A stretch of 64,000 nt of DNA from an uncultured bacterium (GTDB lineage Bacteria; Verrucomicrobiota; Kiritimatiellia; CAIVKH01), in assembly GCA_937958885.1 (NCBI GenBank), contig CALGMT010000013.1:1-64000 (forward strand), given 5' to 3'. The notes beneath the pieces are model-generated. The model saw only the letters and a list, made by a program, of their open reading frames with translations. It was not told where the DNA came from and made no database searches. The position numbers were made by a program, and so were the translations under genes. Of the stretch, positions 1 to 9,067 are shown one piece after another. Within the stretch, counting starts at the first letter, position 1, and the number at the start of each line of letters is the position of its first letter.

Positions 1-1016
1 TGGTGAAGACGGCGCGCACCGGCGGCGCGACGCTCGATGTCTTGCGGGCGCAGCAGGTCTTCAGCCGGGTAAAGCCCTGACATCGCTCCGCATTCGGTAT
101 GGATCCCAGCCTCTTCGATCGCCGCGATCAGATTCATGCCCGCTGGTACTGCTATTCCTACGCGGCCGGGCGGAACCGGTATGCCGAGTAACGGACGGCC
201 CGGCCTGCCCACCGCGATCGGACGGCCGAGCCCCATGCGGTCAAGATGGCCAATAAGACGCTCCGCAAGCGGCAACGCAACGGCGGGGATTTCGCGAAAT
301 CCGGCCAGCAGCGCGCCGTTCCCGGAGCGAAGAGCGGCCAACACGCCGGTCAGTCGCGCGCGGATCAGTAAAACGGCAGGATCAAGGGTCGACCCGTCAT
401 AGTGTATCCAATGCGAAAACCGAATCGGCGTATGTTCGCGGATGTCGAGCAGGCCGGAAAAACGAGCCTGCACCGGAATGCCGGCGGCGCGAAGGACGCC
501 GTTCAGGGTCACGTTGCAGACCGTACCGAGCAGGATATGCCCGTACGGCGCGGCGATGCCGCAAAGCGACTCGCCCTCGAGCGCGAGCGCGACGTTCCGC
601 GCGATGCCGTGGCGCGCTTGCCCGATCTCGCGTACGAGCGCAGCCGCGTCGCGGGCGCGCTCCGCCGGAAGCCGCGCAAGGTTGAGAATGATCCGGCCCC
701 GCTTTCTTATAGGATCGATGTCCACGCGAAAGGCCAAGTCGTCAAGCCGCACGCCGGAAAGGCTCATCCGCTCGGCCATACCGATGCGGTTCAATTCCTC
801 GATGCCCGCCGCGGTCAGGCGGCGACCCTGCCGGCCCATGTTCTCTGTCCAACCGCGCGCGTCCATCCACGCGAGGTAATTCCGCACCATGCGCGGGCGC
901 AGCTCAATGCCCTCGACGGCCAACTCGCTCGCGAGTCGACTCGCGCCAAATGCGCGCCCATACTGACCCAGAAGCCGGAGCAGTACTGCGGGCACTCGAT
1001 CATCCAGCTTTCGCAT
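1..1016 (-). CDS. nrpR: NrpR-like transcriptional regulator (partial, 3' end beyond window)
   Basis: The frame is open from an ATG at 1016 to the left edge (338 codons visible). Residues 1-70 read as a winged-helix domain of the type preceding NrpR/RNase R proteins (MRKLDDRVPAVLLRLLGQYG, then RPRMVRNYLAWMDARGW). The rest resembles the NrpR regulatory domain (DUF128), with stretches such as GHILLGTVCNVTLNGVLRAA, then PVQARFSGLLDIREHTPIRF and GRPLLGIPVPPGRVGIAVPA. Archaeal NrpR represses nitrogen-assimilation genes and is released by 2-oxoglutarate. The divergent glutamate dehydrogenase supports the same role here. Family assignment is from pattern memory only; the C-terminus is not visible. 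Confidence 0.72.
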   Translation of the reverse strand, partial: MRKLDDRVPAVLLRLLGQYGRAFGASRLASELAVEGIELRPRMVRNYLAWMDARGWTENMGRQGRRLTAAGIEELNRIGMAERMSLSGVRLDDLAFRVDIDPIRKRGRIILNLARLPAERARDAAALVREIGQARHGIARNVALALEGESLCGIAAPYGHILLGTVCNVTLNGVLRAAGIPVQARFSGLLDIREHTPIRFSHWIHYDGSTLDPAVLLIRARLTGVLAALRSGNGALLAGFREIPAVALPLAERLIGHLDRMGLGRPIAVGRPGRPLLGIPVPPGRVGIAVPAGMNLIAAIEEAGIHTECGAMSGLYPAEDLLRPQDIERRAAGARRLH

Positions 1017-1147
1017 ATAGGCAATAGTGCCTTAATATTTGTGCGAATAATAGATTTTTATCCCATATAAAAGGCAATAGCGTCTGCTTATGCGGAACGT
1101 GCGCCCGCGTTTCGCCAAAACAGACTGGGCGATATTGGAGCAGATGC
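1017..1147. promoter_or_regulatory. AT-rich divergent control region between nrpR-like gene and gdhA
   Basis: This 131-bp spacer is much more AT-rich than its surroundings. The motif AGGCAATAG occurs twice in direct orientation (1019-1027 and 1072-1080). The first copy lies inside the dyad GGCA-ATAG-TGCC at 1020-1031, immediately upstream of the repressor's own start codon. TATAAA at 1066-1071 is a possible -10 for gdhA, but I see no well-spaced -35. The layout fits autoregulation plus control of gdhA; the protein that binds is inferred. Confidence 0.5.
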
Positions 1148-2398
1148 ATGAGCGAGACGACCAATCCCTTCCTGATTGCGCAAAAACAGTTCGATGAAGC
1201 GGCGGAGATGTTGCAGCTGGACGCGGGTATGCGCGCGTTTCTGCGATGGCCGATGCGGGAGTTCAAGTTCACGATCCCGGTGAAGATGGACGACGGAAAG
1301 ACGCAGGTGTTCCACGGCTACCGTGTCCAATACAACGACGCGCGCGGCCCGAACAAGGGCGGGCTGCGCTGGCACCCGGATGAAACGATCGACACCGTCC
1401 GCGCGCTCGCCGCGTGGATGACGTGGAAGACGTCTGTCATGGATCTTCCGCTGGGCGGGGGGAAGGGCGGGGTCACGTGCGATCCGAAGAAGCTGTCCGA
1501 GGGGGAGAAGGAGCGCCTTGCGCGCGGGTGGATGCGCGTCGCCGCGCGGCAGTTGGGCGAGCATCGCGATTGCCCCGCGCCGGACGTGTATACGACGCCG
1601 CAGATCATGGCGTGGATGATGGATGAATACGAGACCATCACGGGTCGTTCCGAGCCGGCGGTCATCACAGGCAAGCCGCTGCCGTTGGGCGGTTCGAAGG
1701 GGCGCAACGATGCGACCGCGCGTGGCGGGGTGTACGCGGTGCGCGAGGCATGCGCCCGCATCGGCGTCAATCCGCACGGAACGTTCGCCATACAAGGATT
1801 CGGAAACGCCGGCCAATACGCGGCGTTGTTGCATCCGGAGATTTTGGGCGGCGGCAAACTGGTCGCAGTGTCGGACACCAGCGGCGGCGTGTACAACCCG
1901 AAGGGCATCGATCCGAAGGCGATCGTCGAGCACAAGCTCAAGACCGGCCGCGTGGCGGGGTTCCCCAACACGGAGCCGATTGTGAACGACCAGTTGCTCG
2001 AGATGAACGTGGAGGTGCTGTATCCGTCGGCGTTGGAGAATGTGCTGACCTCGCACAATGCGGGCCGCGTCCGCGCGAAGATCATCTGCGAGCTCGCCAA
2101 CGGGCCCACCACGCCGGAGGCCGACGCGATCCTGCACGAAAACGGCGTGCACGTGATCCCTGATTTCCTCGCGAACGCCGGCGGTGTGACCGTCAGCTAT
2201 TTCGAGCAGGTCCAGGGCCACTACAATTACTTCTGGCCGATTGAAGAAGTCTATCGCCAGCTCGACGCCCGCATGACCAAGTCTTATGCGGACGTGTACG
2301 AAATGGCCCAGAAGCGCAAGGTTCACATGCGCCTCGCGGCGTACCTGGTCGCCGTCGCTCGCGTCGCGGAGGCGGTGCGCCTCCGCGGTTGGGCCTGA
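1148..2398 (+). CDS. gdhA: Glutamate dehydrogenase (hexameric class)
   Basis: Interconverts glutamate and 2-oxoglutarate plus ammonia using NAD(P)H in the cytoplasm. The 416-aa length is normal for the roughly 420-aa hexameric enzymes. Signature segments are NKGGLR (Lys70), TWK (Lys94) and the glycine-rich PLGGGKGGV around Lys106. A dinucleotide-binding motif, [14 protein letters not shown], follows in the second half. A GGAG ribosome site at 1137-1140 sits 7 bp before the ATG. It is divergent from an NrpR-like repressor, which suggests regulation by nitrogen status. Coenzyme specificity cannot be told from the sequence by eye. Confidence 0.95.
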   Translation: MSETTNPFLIAQKQFDEAAEMLQLDAGMRAFLRWPMREFKFTIPVKMDDGKTQVFHGYRVQYNDARGPNKGGLRWHPDETIDTVRALAAWMTWKTSVMDLPLGGGKGGVTCDPKKLSEGEKERLARGWMRVAARQLGEHRDCPAPDVYTTPQIMAWMMDEYETITGRSEPAVITGKPLPLGGSKGRNDATARGGVYAVREACARIGVNPHGTFAIQGFGNAGQYAALLHPEILGGGKLVAVSDTSGGVYNPKGIDPKAIVEHKLKTGRVAGFPNTEPIVNDQLLEMNVEVLYPSALENVLTSHNAGRVRAKIICELANGPTTPEADAILHENGVHVIPDFLANAGGVTVSYFEQVQGHYNYFWPIEEVYRQLDARMTKSYADVYEMAQKRKVHMRLAAYLVAVARVAEAVRLRGWA

Positions 2399-2482
2399 GG
2401 CAAATCGGTCGCGCCGCGCGTTTGCGCCGGCGCGGCCGGCCAGGGGCGCTGTGCGTCATCCGCACGGCGCGCGCTTGGGAAT

Positions 2483-3259
2483 TCAGGCGCGGGCGATGAA
2501 GTACGGATTGAGGACGTCCGGTTTGCCGTAGGCGAGGCGCGCGCCATCGAGGGTGCGGACGACGCCGCCGGCGGCCTCGACAATCGCTTGGGCGGCGGCG
2601 GTGTCCCATTCGCAGGTCGGGGCGAGGCGCGGGTAGAGATCGGCGCGGCCCTCGGCGATCCGGCAAAACTTCAGCGAACTGCCCGCCTGAACCAGTTCGT
2701 GCGGGCCTAGCGCGTCGATGAACGCGCGCGTGCGTTCGTCTAGATGGCTCTTGCTGGCGACGACGCGTGTGGGGCGGTCTTTTACGACGCCCGCTGCGCG
2801 AATCGGCGCGACGCCTGATCGATCTTCGCGGTACGCGCCGCGTCCGGGTTCGCTCCAGTAGAGCAGGTCGAGCGCGGGCGCGTAGACGACGCCGAGTTCG
2901 GGATAGCCGCTGCGGACGAGCGCGATGTTGACGGTGAACTCGCCAGTGCGCGCGACGAACTCCTTCGTGCCGTCGAGCGGATCGATTAGCCAGAACCGGC
3001 CCTCTGCCCGGCGAAAGGCGTGCGAGGCGGTGTCTTCTTCGGAGACGACGGGGATGTCGGGCGCGAGGGCGGACAACCCGCGCGCGAGGATCGCGTGGGC
3101 GGCCAGGTCCGCCTCGGTCAACGGGCTGGCGTCCGCTTTTTGCCGGACCGCGATTTCGCGTTGATACACCGCCATGATCGCCTCGCCCGCCTCGCGCGCG
3201 AGCGCGCGAATGGGCGCTAGCGGAGGCCATTCTTCAGAATCTGTGCGGTCCTCGTTCAT
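2483..3259 (-). CDS. cysQ: CysQ-like 3'(2'),5'-bisphosphate nucleotidase (inositol monophosphatase family)
   Basis: A 258-aa member of the Mg-dependent, Li-sensitive phosphatase family. The metal-site motifs are VVSEED (residues 71-76), DPLDGTKEF (93-101) and CEWDTAAAQA near residue 215. The DPLDGTKEF form is typical of CysQ, which hydrolyses 3'-phosphoadenosine 5'-phosphate to AMP, rather than of inositol phosphatases. It lies 75 bp downstream of the P-type ATPase gene on the same strand and could be read through from that operon. Substrate is inferred from family motifs. Confidence 0.85.
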   Translation of the reverse strand: MNEDRTDSEEWPPLAPIRALAREAGEAIMAVYQREIAVRQKADASPLTEADLAAHAILARGLSALAPDIPVVSEEDTASHAFRRAEGRFWLIDPLDGTKEFVARTGEFTVNIALVRSGYPELGVVYAPALDLLYWSEPGRGAYREDRSGVAPIRAAGVVKDRPTRVVASKSHLDERTRAFIDALGPHELVQAGSSLKFCRIAEGRADLYPRLAPTCEWDTAAAQAIVEAAGGVVRTLDGARLAYGKPDVLNPYFIARA

Positions 3260-3334
3260 GTGTACGGATTATTTGATCTGCCGCCGGTTCGGCTCTCATG
3301 GCCGGCGGCTATGCGGCGTTTCGCGTTGAAGAGG

Positions 3335-5266
3335 TCAGGCGGACGGATCCTCCTCGCCTTCGCGGATGAGTCGAGCGCTGTTGAAGACGACGATGATCGA
3401 CCCGGCGTTGTGCGTGAGCGCGGCGAGGATCGGGTGCATCCAGCCCAACCCGGACAATGTGAGGCCGGCGATGATAAACAGACCGCCGATGGCGAGGTTC
3501 TGATAGACGACACTTCGCGCGGCGCGGGACAGGCGGATCAGGAATGGGAGGCGGCGCAGGTCGTTGCTCATCAGCGCGACGGTCGCGCTGTGAATGGCGA
3601 CATCGCGCCCGGCGGCGCCCATCGCGATGCCGGTATCGCTGGCGGCGAGGGCGGGGGCGTCGTTGACGCCGTCGCCGATGAAGGCGACGCGGTAGCCCTC
3701 GGCCTTCACGGCATTGACGAACTCGACTTTTTGCGCCGGCAGGCATTCGGCGCGCCACTCGATGGCGCCCGCGCTGCGCCCGATCTGCTCGGCGAGCTGG
3801 CGCGCGACGGCCTCGCGGTCGCCGGTGACCATCGCCATGCGGCGCACGCCGGGTGTCGCGGCGAGTTCCGCGAGCGCGGCCATCGCTTCCGGCCTCGGCT
3901 GATCGCGCAGTCCGATCCAGCCGAGATATCGGCCGCGGCGCGCGACGAAGATGACGCTCAAGGACTCCCCGCCCGCGCGGTCGTCCGCGTCGAGCGCGGG
4001 ATCGTCGATGCCGTTTGCGCGCAGCCATGCGGCTCGGCCGCAGATCAGCGCCTCGCCGTTTTCGGATGCGCGCACGCCGCGGCCGGGTTCTTCGTGGAAA
4101 TCCGACGGAGCGGGGGCGGACACGCCGGTGCGCTGCGCGAGATCGACAATCGCGCGAGCGGCGGGGTGCTGGCTCGGCTGCTCGGCGACGGCGGCCGCGC
4201 GCAGCAATTCGGCGGGCTCCACGCCTTCGCGCGGCGCGAGGCGCACGACGCCGAGTTCGCCGGTGGTCAGCGTGCCGGTCTTGTCGAACACCAGCGCATC
4301 GAGCCGCGCCGCGGCTTCGAGGTCCGCAACGTTTTTGACGAGGATGCCGCGCCGCGCGGCAGCGGAGAGCGCAGCGACCATTGCCGTCGGCATGGCGAGG
4401 ATGAACGCGCAGGGGCAGGAAATGACGAGAAGCGCCACCACGCGATCCCAGTCGTTTGTGAAGAACCAAACTAGCGCGACGAGCATGAGGACGGCGGGCG
4501 TGTAGTAGCCGACGTAGCGGTCCATGATGCGCATGACGGGCAGGCGGGTTTTTTCCGCGGCGAGAATCAGCTCGCGCACGCGGCCGATTGTGGTGTCTTC
4601 GCCCGCGCGGGTGACCTCGACCTCGATGGCGCCGGTGAGGTTTTGCGTGCCTGCGAAGACGTTATCTCCGGGCTCCCGATCCACAGGAAGGGACTCGCCG
4701 GTGATGGCCGATTCGTTCAGCGACGTGCGCCCGGCGCGGATGATGCCGTCCGCGGCGACATTATCGCCGGGCCGAATGCGGATGCGATCGCCGGGTTGCA
4801 ATCTAAAGGCCGGGACATCTTCTTCCGCTCCATCGGCTTTGACGCGCCGCGCCGTGGCGGGCGTGAGGCGGATCAGGCTTTCGATGGCGCGATGCGCGCC
4901 TTCGGCGGTGCGGGTCTCGATCACCAGCGAGAGCAGCATGAAAAAGGCGACGACGCCTGCGGTGCGGAAATCGCCCTGCGCCATAGCGGCGAGCACTGCG
5001 AGGGCAACGAGTTCGTCCATGTGCAGGTGCCCGCGCAGCAGGTCGCGGATCGCCGCCCAGAAGATCGGCAGCGCGAGGACGATCGCGCCGATCGCAGCGC
5101 TGATATCCGCGGCGAGCGGGTTGTCCGGATACACCCAGTCCGCGATATACGCGTTCACCACGAGCGCGGCGCCGGCGAGGAGCCAGCCGATGCGCACGGT
5201 GTGGTGCGCGTGATTCGCGCCCGGCGCGCCGCATCCACAGCCGGCTTGTTGGTCGGTGGCGCTCAT
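3335..5266 (-). CDS. Heavy-metal translocating P1B-type ATPase
   Basis: A 643-aa inner-membrane metal pump. It has the TGES actuator motif, the transmembrane SCPC metal-site motif (about 283-286), the phosphorylated Asp328 in DKTGTLT, the HP motif (367-368) that marks P1B pumps, TGD near 481 and GDGVNDAP near 531. There is no N-terminal HMA domain; instead there is a short Cys/His tail (CGCG, HAHH). The last helix carries HNAGS, closer to Zn/Cd/Co exporters than to Cu exporters, but the metal is not certain. The ATG at 5266 is chosen because it overlaps the stop of the upstream SPFH gene by 4 bp (ATGA). It is the last gene of a coupled five-gene cassette. Confidence 0.93.
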   Translation of the reverse strand: MSATDQQAGCGCGAPGANHAHHTVRIGWLLAGAALVVNAYIADWVYPDNPLAADISAAIGAIVLALPIFWAAIRDLLRGHLHMDELVALAVLAAMAQGDFRTAGVVAFFMLLSLVIETRTAEGAHRAIESLIRLTPATARRVKADGAEEDVPAFRLQPGDRIRIRPGDNVAADGIIRAGRTSLNESAITGESLPVDREPGDNVFAGTQNLTGAIEVEVTRAGEDTTIGRVRELILAAEKTRLPVMRIMDRYVGYYTPAVLMLVALVWFFTNDWDRVVALLVISCPCAFILAMPTAMVAALSAAARRGILVKNVADLEAAARLDALVFDKTGTLTTGELGVVRLAPREGVEPAELLRAAAVAEQPSQHPAARAIVDLAQRTGVSAPAPSDFHEEPGRGVRASENGEALICGRAAWLRANGIDDPALDADDRAGGESLSVIFVARRGRYLGWIGLRDQPRPEAMAALAELAATPGVRRMAMVTGDREAVARQLAEQIGRSAGAIEWRAECLPAQKVEFVNAVKAEGYRVAFIGDGVNDAPALAASDTGIAMGAAGRDVAIHSATVALMSNDLRRLPFLIRLSRAARSVVYQNLAIGGLFIIAGLTLSGLGWMHPILAALTHNAGSIIVVFNSARLIREGEEDPSA

Positions 5267-6300
5267 TCGTGCGCCTCCGGGATCCAGCGCGGCGGCGCGC
5301 CGAAGTTGAGGCGGAGTTCCAGGCCTGCGTCGCGGTCGGGAACGAGCAGTTTGCGGCCCGCCCGCGCGAGCGCGTCGCGCAGCGCATCCTGGCGGAGAGT
5401 GTGCTCGACGAGGGCGGGATGTCGTCTCCACGCGTCGCGCAGCGCGGCGAAGGCGTCCGCCCGCGCGGCGACGGCGGACACGCGGCGCTGGCGGTCGGCG
5501 CTGCCCGCGGCGATGCGGCGGTCGGCCTCGGCTTCCGCTTCATTGGCTGTGCGCACTGCGAAGGCGCGCGCGTCGCTGATGAGCTGGTCGCGTTGCTGTG
5601 CGGATTGCGTGACCCTATCGAAGGCGGAAGCGACAGGCATCGGCGGGGCGATGCCGAGCAGGTCGACGCCTTGCAGACGCACGCCGAGATCGAGCGCGGT
5701 CAGACGCTCGCGCAGTTCCGATTCGACGGCGTCGCGGAAGGCGGCGACATCGGTGCGCAGCGCGCGGTCGATCGGGAATCGCGCGCTGACGCGGATCACG
5801 GCGCGGTCCAGTTCGTCGAGCAGCGTCTGCTCGGGCTGCGCGTAGCCGAAGATGTAGCGGTACGGATCGGAGACATTGTATCGCACGGCCCATCGGTGAT
5901 GCAGCAGGTTCGCGTCGCCGGTGAGCGCATAGCCGTCCTCGCCGGGGCGCAGTGAGCCGTGGTCCTCCGGCATGTCCTGAAATGGACTGGCGCGCCCATA
6001 CCAAAAGCGCCGGCTGGCGACCGATTGCACGCGTTCGGTCGGCACGCGAACGATTTCCGTGAATGGACGCGGCCAGCTCCAGTGCAGGCCCGGTCCTTTC
6101 ACGCGATCCGCGCCGACGCCGACGGGGCGTCCGAAGCGCAGCACAAAGGCGCGTTCGTGCTGGGGCACGATGAACACGCCGGAGGCGAGATAGGCGAGAA
6201 CAGCGAGCAGCAGGACGACGCGGAGCAGCCGGAACGTGAGGCGCAGCGCATCGCCGAGCGCTGCCGCGCCGGGGTCGGGGGTGGGGGGCGCCGCGCTCAC
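5263..6300 (-). CDS. SPFH/band-7 protein, HflK-like (third of three)
   Basis: 345 aa. One membrane helix (about residues 24-46) is followed by the band-7 start VPQHERAFVLRFGRPVG, then GLHWSWPRPF, the typical opening of HflK-type proteins that modulate membrane proteases and form large membrane rings. The C-terminal half is an Ala/Glu/Arg-rich helical segment likely to form coiled coils. It overlaps its upstream and downstream neighbours by 4 bp each. No FtsH gene is nearby, so a link to FtsH is not shown. The adjacent metal ATPase suggests a role in organising or quality-controlling that pump (inference). Confidence 0.85.
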   Translation of the reverse strand: MSAAPPTPDPGAAALGDALRLTFRLLRVVLLLAVLAYLASGVFIVPQHERAFVLRFGRPVGVGADRVKGPGLHWSWPRPFTEIVRVPTERVQSVASRRFWYGRASPFQDMPEDHGSLRPGEDGYALTGDANLLHHRWAVRYNVSDPYRYIFGYAQPEQTLLDELDRAVIRVSARFPIDRALRTDVAAFRDAVESELRERLTALDLGVRLQGVDLLGIAPPMPVASAFDRVTQSAQQRDQLISDARAFAVRTANEAEAEADRRIAAGSADRQRRVSAVAARADAFAALRDAWRRHPALVEHTLRQDALRDALARAGRKLLVPDRDAGLELRLNFGAPPRWIPEAHE

Positions 6301-7217
6301 CGCTTGCGCTCCGGTGCGGGGGGCTGGGCTGCGGCCGGCGCGGCGGGCGCGAGTAAGAGATCAAACGGTTCCGTATCGGCGCTTAGCACGAGCGTGGCCT
6401 GATCGCCGATCGTGTCGCGCAGTGCGTCGAGCTTGCGGAGGAAGAGCGCGAGTTCGGGGTCCTGCGCGAAGACCTGGTAGTGCGCGGCGGCCTCCGCTTC
6501 GCCTTCCGCGCGAAGCCGGCGGGCCTCCGCGTCGGCGCGCGCGAGGAGTTGATCTCGCTCGCTCTCGGCGCGCGCGCGAATGCGGACGGCCTCGCCCTCG
6601 CCTTCCGAGCGGTAGCGCTCGGCGATCTCCTGCCGTTCGGCGCGCATGCGTTCGAATACGGATTGCGCAATCGATTCGGGCAGACCGAGCTGCCGTATGC
6701 CGACAAAGGCGACCTCGATGCCGTAACGGCGGAGGGCCTCCGGCCGAATGGCCTCGAACACGCGCTGCTCGATCTCATCGTGTTTCAGCGCGGACGCTTC
6801 GACGTTGACGAGTTGCGCGAACGCGATTTTGCCGAGCGCGGCGTTTTTGTGCGTGCGCATCAGACCATCGAGGCTGATCTCCGCTTGCTGCACCGTGCCG
6901 AGGCGCTCGAGGAACAGCACCGGGTCCGCGATGCGCCAACCGCAATACAGCGCGACGAGCACGTTCTTGCCATCTGCGGTAAGTGTTTCCTCGAAGGCGC
7001 CCTGTAGCGTGTGGAGGCGCGCGTCGAAGCGATGGATCCGCTGGATCGGCCAGGGAATACGCGTGTAGAGGCCGGCCTCGGTCAGTGTGCGCTCGGGGCG
7101 TCCGAGCCGGGTGACGACCGCCGCTTCGCCTTCGCGCACGATGAACACCACCTGCAACGCGGCGAAGAGCAGCGCGAGGGCCAGGCCTACGATCAGCGGG
7201 GTACGTTTCGCATTCAT
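6297..7217 (-). CDS. SPFH/band-7 protein, HflC-like (second of three)
   Basis: 306 aa. It has an N-terminal membrane anchor (about residues 8-28), then IVREGEAAVVTRLGRPERTL and the conserved GLYTRIPWPIQRI, characteristic of HflC. The long charged helix around residues 195-255 (Glu/Ala/Arg-rich, with ERDQLLARADAEARRLRAEG) is the usual SPFH coiled coil. The ATG at 7217 is preferred over the longer open frame because it overlaps the preceding gene's stop by 4 bp. It probably assembles with the HflK-like neighbours in a membrane complex. Confidence 0.87.
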   Translation of the reverse strand: MNAKRTPLIVGLALALLFAALQVVFIVREGEAAVVTRLGRPERTLTEAGLYTRIPWPIQRIHRFDARLHTLQGAFEETLTADGKNVLVALYCGWRIADPVLFLERLGTVQQAEISLDGLMRTHKNAALGKIAFAQLVNVEASALKHDEIEQRVFEAIRPEALRRYGIEVAFVGIRQLGLPESIAQSVFERMRAERQEIAERYRSEGEGEAVRIRARAESERDQLLARADAEARRLRAEGEAEAAAHYQVFAQDPELALFLRKLDALRDTIGDQATLVLSADTEPFDLLLAPAAPAAAQPPAPERKR

Positions 7218-9067
7218 GGGTGCAGGTCTCCAGGCGATAGCGGGGCCAGCTCGTACAATTCCGGGAAGGCGGATTTCTTCAGGTCGAAATACATCACCTG
7301 CTTCGCGCCGCGATGGGCGACGATTGTGAACGAGCGGCGGTCGAGCGCCTCTGCGAGCGCAGTGAGCTGCAAATCCTGGCGCAGGACGAACGGGGCGGTT
7401 GCGTGCGCCTCGCGCAAGCGGGCGAACAATTGCGCCTCCGCGCCGGCGCGTTCGCGCAGCTCCGTCCGGGCCGCTTCCGCGTCCATGCGGCGGCGTTCGG
7501 CTTCTGCGGCGGCGCGCGGGCCGATCGAAGCGGCGTAGGCGCGCGCGCCGAGCGCGTTCGCCTCTTTCATCTCGAGCGCGCCGATGACGGATTGGAACGC
7601 CTCGGCGACGGTCACGGGCGGGTGAATGCCCTGCCCGCCGACGAAGAGGATTTCGACGCCGAGCGCGTGGCGGTCGGCCTCCGCTTGGAGCGCGGCGCGG
7701 ATCGAGTCGCCGAACGCGATGCGCTCGCCGCCGAGCAAGTCCAGCAGGTCGCGTTGCGCGAGTGTGCGCGTCACCGTGCGGTACGCGCAGTCGCGCAGCA
7801 GCGCGGCAGGTTCGCGATGGCGGTAGGCGTGGTCCAGCAGGTTCGTGATGCGATACTCGATCGGCATGTTGAGCGAGACGAGGCTGACAGATACTGCCTC
7901 GCGGTCGTCGCGCGACCCCGCGGCGCGCGCCGCCGTCACGAACACGTCCTCGTCCGCGTAGTGCGGCACGTTCCACAGGATCGTGTCGGGCCGCATCTCG
8001 CGCGGATCCGGGCGAAAGCCGACGTCAATGCGCTGGATGCGTTTTGCGGGCAGGCGCTTGATCGATTCGAACGGCCACGGCGCTTTCAGGTGAAAACCGC
8101 TTTCCATCAACCACGCGCCATCGAGCGGGCGTCCCCAGCGCTCGCGAATGCCGGCTTCATGCGGCGCGATGAAGACGAGGCACGAGAGCGCATACATCAG
8201 CAACGCCTGGAGCAAGAGCATCGGCAGCAGCGCGCGGCGCAGGAAGCGGCGCATCGCCTCGTGGCCGGCCTGCACGCCGAATTGATAATCGAGCGACGAG
8301 GCGATGGTGCGGGTCCACGCCGCAGGATCGGTCAACCACGCTGCGAGGCGGCTTTCGATCGCGGGCGCGCGGCGGCGAGCGGGCACATATAGACCCGCGA
8401 TCACGAGCGCGAGTTGCTCGGCGGCGAGGAGTGCGAGCAGGCCGATCAACACGCGAGACCAGACGCGGTCCGGCATGCTCCAACCGAGATGCGCGGCGAT
8501 CGCAACGGCCGCGCCGGCGAAGGCGGCGAGCGCGAAAATGCCCAGCGCGATGCCGGGCGCGCGCGCGTACGCGGCTTCGCCTATCCGCGCGAGGCCGATC
8601 AGATAGCGGCTCAACAGGAAAAGAACGAACGCTTCGCCGAGCAGGAACGCCGCGGCCGGCAAGGGGTGCTCCGGCGCCGGCGCAAGCGCGAGATCGGCGC
8701 GGGCGAGGAACCACGCCCATGCGCCCAGCCCCGCCGCGAGGAGGAGCGCGAGCGCGGGAAGCGCGAAGCGCTCGAATTGTTCGGCGGATCGCGCGGCGGA
8801 AAACGGTTCGGTTTCACCCTGCGCGAAGAGGGCCGCATCGCTGCGCGCCGATGCGCGGGTGCGGTCCTGCTCCTCCTCGCGCGCGCGGTGCGCAAGGTTC
8901 GCGCGGATCAGCGCCGCAATGGCCAGCACGGCGCTCCACGCGGCGAACGGCGCGAGCGCGTCGAGAAACGTCAGTTCGGTGCGCGCCGCGAGCAGCGCGT
9001 TCACCCCGCCGAAGAGGCCGGCGATCGCGCCCGCGGCAAGCAGTATGTTTTCGGAGGCCGACTTCAT
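7214..9067 (-). CDS. Large polytopic SPFH/band-7 protein (first of three)
   Basis: 617 aa, about twice the size of ordinary HflK. The first 250 or so residues contain several hydrophobic helices, for example ALPALALLLAAGLGAWAWFL and VLIGLLALLAAEQLALVIAG. Another helix follows and then a band-7 domain beginning FIAPHEAGIRERWGRP, with GFHLKAPWPFESIKRLPAKR just after. The C-terminal third holds the Ala/Glu/Arg coiled coil. The start at ATG 9067 overlaps the permease stop by 4 bp. The polytopic N-terminal extension is unusual for SPFH proteins; its function is unknown. Confidence 0.8.
   Translation of the reverse strand: MKSASENILLAAGAIAGLFGGVNALLAARTELTFLDALAPFAAWSAVLAIAALIRANLAHRAREEEQDRTRASARSDAALFAQGETEPFSAARSAEQFERFALPALALLLAAGLGAWAWFLARADLALAPAPEHPLPAAAFLLGEAFVLFLLSRYLIGLARIGEAAYARAPGIALGIFALAAFAGAAVAIAAHLGWSMPDRVWSRVLIGLLALLAAEQLALVIAGLYVPARRRAPAIESRLAAWLTDPAAWTRTIASSLDYQFGVQAGHEAMRRFLRRALLPMLLLQALLMYALSCLVFIAPHEAGIRERWGRPLDGAWLMESGFHLKAPWPFESIKRLPAKRIQRIDVGFRPDPREMRPDTILWNVPHYADEDVFVTAARAAGSRDDREAVSVSLVSLNMPIEYRITNLLDHAYRHREPAALLRDCAYRTVTRTLAQRDLLDLLGGERIAFGDSIRAALQAEADRHALGVEILFVGGQGIHPPVTVAEAFQSVIGALEMKEANALGARAYAASIGPRAAAEAERRRMDAEAARTELRERAGAEAQLFARLREAHATAPFVLRQDLQLTALAEALDRRSFTIVAHRGAKQVMYFDLKKSAFPELYELAPLSPGDLHP

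Noticed and set aside
402-1070. Open frame of 222 codons on the plus strand
   Set aside because: It lies antisense to the NrpR-like gene, which reads as a coherent domain protein; the plus-strand translation has no recognisable pattern.
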